A stretch of 64,000 nucleotides of DNA from Pelethousia sp034933245 (GTDB taxonomy: Bacteria; Bacillota; Clostridia; Christensenellales; CAG-138). Within the stretch, counting starts at the first letter, position 1. Each line of letters begins with the position of its first letter. The translations under genes and the position numbers were made by a program. This document shows positions 60,109 through 64,000 of the stretch, piece by piece. The stretch is taken from assembly GCA_034933245.1 (NCBI GenBank), contig JAYFNX010000015.1:33010-97009 (forward strand), read 5' to 3'. The notes beneath the pieces were generated by a model. The model was not told where the DNA came from, made no database searches, and saw nothing but the letters and a program-made list of their open reading frames with translations.

Positions 60109-62022
60109 ATGCAAAAAATATTCATTCGCTATTTTCTGCTAATCATGGTGGTTACAGTCAGCATCACGCTACTGTGCAGTTTTTTTGTACAAACGGGTTT
60201 TTCCGAAAAACATGCCGAGCAGGAAGGCGCCGTGCTCATTAAGCAAATCCGCTTTCGGTTTATGGAAAACGCGGCCATTACCCGCAGCCTTGTCACGAAC
60301 CTAAATGAAAATTATGTGTCCCGGGCCCGGGCTTTGGCTGAGATTATCGCCCAAACCCCCTCTATTTTAGAGAGCCTTTCCGAAATGGAGCGGCTGGTCG
60401 AACTTTTGCGTGTGGATGAAATTCACGTAACGAACGAAGCAGGCGTTCTGCGATGGGGAAATGTGCCTGCCTATTACGGTTTTGATTTTTCGTCCTCTGA
60501 TCAAACCCGTCCTTTTTTGACCGCCCTCGTGGATAAACGTTTTGCCCTTGCGCAAAATCCACGGCCTAATGGGATGGAAGGGAAACCGTTTCAATATATT
60601 GGCGTGGCGCGGCAGGATAAAGCCGGGATTGTGCAGGTAGGCGTGGTTCCCGAAGTTATGGATGCCGCCCTGGTAAACAACCGGATCGACGTTGTCATCG
60701 CGGGCTTTAATGTTACGGACGGCATTAACGTAATCGCATTGGATAAAAACACCGGTATCGTAGTTGGCGATTCGAAAAGAAAGCTTGTGGGAAAGAGTTA
60801 CCAGGAACTGGGGCTTGGAGATGCTTTTTCCAAACGGAGCAAAACCTGCTGCTGGATGCAAGTAAACGGGGAGATGGTATATGCTGTGTTTGGCGAAGCC
60901 GTCGGGTACCGGATGTTAGTCACTTTTACGCAAAAATCCCTGTTCGCGGAACAAAGGAGCCAGCTTATTGTAGCGGCCACCAGCAGCGTTTTACTGGGCT
61001 TGGCAATTATCGCGGCCATCTTTTTCCTACTGAAGCAAAAGATCATTGGCGATGTGTCGCTTGTTAACGATGGGCTTAGAAAGATTACCGATGGGGATCT
61101 AGACGAGGTAGTGGATGCGAAGTCTACACCGGAATTTGCCGTACTCAGCTGTGGCATTAACGAAATGGTGGGGAGTTTGAAGCAGCAAATGGGAAAAATT
61201 GTCCGGCAATCTACCGTTCTTGAACAGCAGGCGGCAGCCCTTCAGGAAAGTAACTGCAATATCCTGGCCAGCCTAAATTATGCCCGCAAAATCCAGAATA
61301 ATTTGCTTCCTTCCCCCAAGGCCTTTGAAGAGACGTTTACGGATTCCTGTGTCCTTTGGGAACCGCGAGATGTGGTGGGCGGTGATATTTATTGGCTAAA
61401 ACGCTTTCCTGCCGGCGCGGTCCTTTGCGTGTGCGATTGCACCGGCCACGGCACGCCAGGCGCGTTGCTGACCATGTTGGTCGTCTCCGCCCTGGATACC
61501 ATTGTGCATGAGGAAATCTGCCATGATCCGGCGGAAATTCTATGGCAGTTGGAACAGCGGTTGGTGAACGTTTTAAACGTAACGGATGGGGAGCGCGACT
61601 GCTCCGATATCCGAGACGGAGCTGATTTGGCCATTTTGTTCATTCAGCCGGATGGAAATATCGTGCTCGCCTCCGCCAAGCTGCATGTGTTTATGTGTGA
61701 TGGGAAAACGGCGGATTGTGTTAAGGGCCAACGGCTATCCATCGGCGATGGAAGCCTGCAAAGTCCGGACCAGATTAAGACGGTCCGCATTCCCGCAAGG
61801 GAAGGCGCCTGCTATTACATCGTTTCGGACGGGTTGTTTGAGCAGGTCGGAGGAGCCGGCAAAGTTCCTTTTGGTTATAGCCGTTTCAAGCAGCTTATCC
61901 TGGAGCATCACGGTCGTTCCCAAGCGGATATTACCCAAGCAATATGGAATGCCTTTGAAACCTATATGGAGGGCGAGAACCGGCGAGATGACGTAACGCT
62001 GGTAAGCTTTCGGGTGTTGTAA
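60109..62022 (+). CDS. SiaA-like membrane PP2C phosphatase (sensor-HAMP-PP2C)
   Basis: This about 637-residue protein has one N-terminal helix, an extracytoplasmic sensor of about 250 residues (Cache-like: DEIHVTNEAGVLRWG and FQYIGVARQDKAGIVQVGV), a second helix (about 280-300), a HAMP region (LVNDGLRKITDGDLDEVV), and a coiled coil. A SpoIIE/RsbU-type phosphatase domain follows (LASLNYARKIQNNLLP, DVVGGDIYWLKRF, VCDCTGHGTPGALLTMLV and SDGLFEQVGG). The DxxGGD and DGxTGHG metal motifs are intact. SiaA dephosphorylates SiaC. A start at ATG 60082 is possible, but 60109 fits better because a TATAAT sits at 60068. It is followed by SiaB- and SiaC-like genes. Confidence 0.85.
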   Translation: MQKIFIRYFLLIMVVTVSITLLCSFFVQTGFSEKHAEQEGAVLIKQIRFRFMENAAITRSLVTNLNENYVSRARALAEIIAQTPSILESLSEMERLVELLRVDEIHVTNEAGVLRWGNVPAYYGFDFSSSDQTRPFLTALVDKRFALAQNPRPNGMEGKPFQYIGVARQDKAGIVQVGVVPEVMDAALVNNRIDVVIAGFNVTDGINVIALDKNTGIVVGDSKRKLVGKSYQELGLGDAFSKRSKTCCWMQVNGEMVYAVFGEAVGYRMLVTFTQKSLFAEQRSQLIVAATSSVLLGLAIIAAIFFLLKQKIIGDVSLVNDGLRKITDGDLDEVVDAKSTPEFAVLSCGINEMVGSLKQQMGKIVRQSTVLEQQAAALQESNCNILASLNYARKIQNNLLPSPKAFEETFTDSCVLWEPRDVVGGDIYWLKRFPAGAVLCVCDCTGHGTPGALLTMLVVSALDTIVHEEICHDPAEILWQLEQRLVNVLNVTDGERDCSDIRDGADLAILFIQPDGNIVLASAKLHVFMCDGKTADCVKGQRLSIGDGSLQSPDQIKTVRIPAREGACYYIVSDGLFEQVGGAGKVPFGYSRFKQLILEHHGRSQADITQAIWNAFETYMEGENRRDDVTLVSFRVL

Positions 62023-62256
62023 GAATTCTTTCGTACAGGCTAGACGAAGAACGGTGGGGAAGCTATAATAATAGCGGTTTATCCGCAGATGCCGTTCCTG
62101 TAAACCAGCCTCGTTGTTACCCATAGGCCTCGTTGCATTCGTTTTAGCCACACGGCTGCAAATCAATGGGCGCACAGTCTGCTTGCAACCGCTCCATTCA
62201 TAGGATATGGCTTGGAGGCGGATGAACCACGATCTTTCTCAAACGGAGGATACTCT

Positions 62257-62820
62257 ATGATTCCAAACATGCTCGCCTACTATAAAATGATCTCCGATAA
62301 CCATGTCAGCATTATTTATAACGGGCCCATCTGGGCGGACGGCGTGGAAGGTATTAGCCAAACGTTGCGTAAGCGGCTGGAGATTGACGAGTTGCCCCTT
62401 TCCATCTCGCAATCCGTTTTTTCCATCTTTATTGAGCAGATGTACAATGTCCTTCATTATTCCGCAGATACAAGCCTTGTTTCCAGCGAAGTTCTCGGCA
62501 AAGAATTTCAAGTTGCCTCCGGCGTATTTTTCTTGGGCGCCCGAGATGGGAAATACTTCATCCAATGCGGGAATAAGGTCTGCGACGAACATACCGTTTT
62601 AATAAAGGAGCGCATTGACTTTCTCAATACATTGGATAAGCCGGAACTGCGCAAGTACTACAAAGAACGGATCCGTGCCGAAAACGTCAATCCGCAGAGC
62701 AAGGGCGCCGGGGTTGGGCTGATCGAGATCGCCAGGCGTGCCAGCTCAAAAATCGAATATGAGTTTACGCCGCTTGAAGATGGCTACTCGTTCTTTACGA
62801 TGTTTGTCACCGTCGGCTGA
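62257..62820 (+). CDS. SiaB-like protein kinase (DUF6272)
   Basis: This about 187-residue protein matches the SiaB family of GHKL-like kinases. Features are FNGPIxxDGVEGISQTLRKRLE-like start (IYNGPIWADGVEGIS), QSVFSIFIEQMYNVLHYSA (N-box-like helix, about 50-68), and GAGVGLIEIARRASSKIEYEF (glycine-rich ATP lid). In Pseudomonas SiaB phosphorylates SiaC, opposing SiaA. ATG 62257 has ACGGAGGATACTCT upstream; an earlier in-frame ATG at 62212 is unsupported. Gap to SiaA-like gene is 234 bases. Confidence 0.82.
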   Translation: MIPNMLAYYKMISDNHVSIIYNGPIWADGVEGISQTLRKRLEIDELPLSISQSVFSIFIEQMYNVLHYSADTSLVSSEVLGKEFQVASGVFFLGARDGKYFIQCGNKVCDEHTVLIKERIDFLNTLDKPELRKYYKERIRAENVNPQSKGAGVGLIEIARRASSKIEYEFTPLEDGYSFFTMFVTVG

Positions 62821-62835
62821 AAGGAGAGAAAAACC

Positions 62836-63219
62836 ATGTTCAAGTTGGAAAAGCAGAAAACAGGATCCACGCCTTATATCTATATCGATGAGGAACAGGG
62901 CTATATGCGATTTCAGGGCGAATCTTTTCACGAAAACGTGCTGGAATTCTATGCGGATATCATCGCGTGGCTGCAGGGATATCTTAGCACGGATTTTCCA
63001 AGCTTTACCTTTGATTGTGAGCTGCGCTATTTCAACAGCTCCACTGCGAAAATGCTACTGAACATGCTGTTGCTTATGGATGAGGCCAGCGCAAAAGGCC
63101 GGAAGGTGACGGTTAATTGGATCACCACCGTGGACAATGAGATCAACATCGAATGTGGCGAGGACTTTGGGGATGAGGTTGCCCATATGGACTTTAAGAT
63201 TGTAATTCATCCCGCTTAA
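62836..63219 (+). CDS. SiaC-like phospho-switch protein (DUF1987)
   Basis: This 127-residue DUF1987 protein has PYIYIDEEQGYMRFQGESFHENVLEFYADIIAWLQGY, FTFDCELRYFNSSTAKMLLNMLLLMDEA (about 54-80) and VTVNWITTVDNEINIECGEDFGDEV. The STAK segment holds the Ser/Thr phosphorylated in SiaC proteins. Unphosphorylated SiaC binds and activates a diguanylate cyclase (SiaD) in Pseudomonas. No SiaD gene is in the window, so a partner would be elsewhere. AAAGGAGAGAAAAACC precedes ATG. Confidence 0.85.
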   Translation: MFKLEKQKTGSTPYIYIDEEQGYMRFQGESFHENVLEFYADIIAWLQGYLSTDFPSFTFDCELRYFNSSTAKMLLNMLLLMDEASAKGRKVTVNWITTVDNEINIECGEDFGDEVAHMDFKIVIHPA

Positions 63220-63415
63220 CGCAATCCCACAACGCGTCTCTTCCTCTAAATATGCCGACAAGCCCTCTGCGGGCCGAAAAATCCCCGGCAAAAAGCCGAG
63301 GAAGTGAATCGGATAAAATATTGGTTACTTTTAAATGCTGGAATTTTTTCGTTCGTATCGCCATCTATCCGATAAGCCTCGAAAAGCACAAGATGCGCTT
63401 TTTCGGTAAACCAAA

Positions 63416-63444
63416 CGCCTGTCCGAAGACAGGCGCTTTTCTTT
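63416..63444. terminator. bidirectional terminator between siaC-like and pilZ genes
   Basis: CGCCTGTC (63416-63423), loop CGAA, GACAGGCG (63428-63435), then CTTTTCTTT on the plus strand. On the minus strand the hairpin directly follows the PilZ stop and has TTTGGTTT after it. Confidence 0.8.
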
Positions 63445-64000
63445 ATCGGTTGTTTCGTGCCCGCCTGTTCTGCTGGAGGCGCAGGAGCATCCGGTGCATC
63501 GCTTCCTCTTCCTCTTGCGAAAGATCGGCATACTGGCAGCCATAATAATAGCTGAGCCCCGTGCCGCTCCCCTTCACGATACGCTGAATGTAGCATCGCA
63601 ATTCTATAGAAAACTCGAAGAGGCGCAATTTGATAAGAATATTGTTCTGCAGGTTATAGATTACGGGGGTGGAAAACTGAATGCCGCCCAGGCTTATATC
63701 TTCAATGTGCACACGAACCGGCGCCGCTCCGGACTTGCTCATATCTTCATTGAGGAGATATACCTGCCCTACAGAGTTGGTTTTGATGCGCAGGAACTGC
63801 CGCCTGTCAGAAGCCACCAGCATCTCCAGGCCAGATATTTTTAATATGGACTTCCCTGAACGGGAAATGATGCCGCTGAGCACCTTAAAGCCCATCCGGC
63901 AATTATATACATTCATCTTTACCGGTGTCCCATAGTAAAGCTCCGGTAATTCCTGATCCGGCCGGCAAGGCTTAAATTCTAAAAAATCTTCTCCTATGGA
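63443..64000 (-). CDS. PilZ-domain c-di-GMP-binding protein, N-terminus cut by window edge
   Basis: The frame runs open to the right edge, so at least 28 residues precede the Met at 63916. The PilZ domain carries DRRQFLRIKT (RxxxR c-di-GMP motif) and IEDISLGGIQFSTP (D/NxSxxG motif), followed by beta strands and a C-terminal helix (QEEEEAMHRMLLRLQQ). The upstream part (LYYGTPVKMNVYNC) resembles a YcgR-type N-terminal domain. It probably binds c-di-GMP and adjusts motility or surface behaviour. It converges with the SiaC-like gene, whose relatives control c-di-GMP synthesis. Confidence 0.88.
   Translation of the reverse strand, partial: SIGEDFLEFKPCRPDQELPELYYGTPVKMNVYNCRMGFKVLSGIISRSGKSILKISGLEMLVASDRRQFLRIKTNSVGQVYLLNEDMSKSGAAPVRVHIEDISLGGIQFSTPVIYNLQNNILIKLRLFEFSIELRCYIQRIVKGSGTGLSYYYGCQYADLSQEEEEAMHRMLLRLQQNRRARNNR

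Overview
The window looks like a chromosomal segment of an endospore-forming, anaerobic, amino-acid-fermenting member of the Bacillota, most likely class Clostridia. The support is a gerA-type germination operon, ferredoxin-dependent 2-oxoacid oxidoreductase genes, clear Shine-Dalgarno sites, and tight operons with many ATGA/GTGA overlaps. No rRNA, tRNA or CRISPR array was seen. Taxonomy is inferred from gene content only.

Layout. 1-6.3 kb (minus): a cut-off GH13 alpha-glucosidase, then lacI-mglC-mglA-mglB, a galactose/methyl-galactoside-type ABC importer with its LacI-family regulator. 6.3-7.5 kb: a 1.2 kb AT-rich stretch with no convincing gene but one 24-bp palindrome. 7.5-19 kb (minus): a PepV-like dipeptidase and an operon DUF1177 - nitrilase - DUF917 - oppABCDF - DUF917, divergent from a PucR-family regulator (19.4-21 kb, plus). 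Two matching inverted repeats in the divergent promoter look like its operators. 21-24.8 kb: an AgrC/LytTR-type two-component system divergent from a sodium:solute symporter. 25-31.4 kb: an AlkD-like protein, a gerA-gerC-small ORF-gerB germination operon, and a small Amidase_6 protein.

31.6-49 kb (minus): the most unusual region. A Liv-type amino-acid ABC transporter (livJ, H, M, G, F) is interrupted twice by the same four-gene cassette: a cyclophilin-like (DUF3830-like) protein, a ~173-aa helical protein, a second DUF3830-like protein, and a second ~171-aa helical protein. Downstream lie a HisC-like aminotransferase, gntR-dhaK-dhaL, iorA-iorB and an ADP-forming acyl-CoA synthetase. The last three types together form a known route that turns aryl 2-oxoacids into acids with ATP gain. 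I suggest the cassette proteins are split relatives of the opine-forming cucumopine/mikimopine synthases, so the locus could import, make or break an opine-like amino-acid derivative whose amino acid is then fermented.

49.5-56 kb: a MATE exporter, a zinc-ribbon membrane protein, an OmpR-type two-component system, a DegV protein, and a decayed IS200-like element. Two promoters here share three GTTGA repeats at exact 11-nt spacing, probably the response regulator's boxes. 56.5-59.6 kb (minus): znuA-znuC-znuB-zur zinc uptake with a consensus sigma-A promoter. 60-64 kb: a SiaA/SiaB/SiaC-like phosphatase-kinase-target module (plus), convergent with a PilZ c-di-GMP-binding protein cut by the right edge.

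In all three ABC operons that contain their binding-protein gene (mgl, opp, liv), a strong RNA hairpin follows that gene directly, which would allow it to be expressed above the membrane components.
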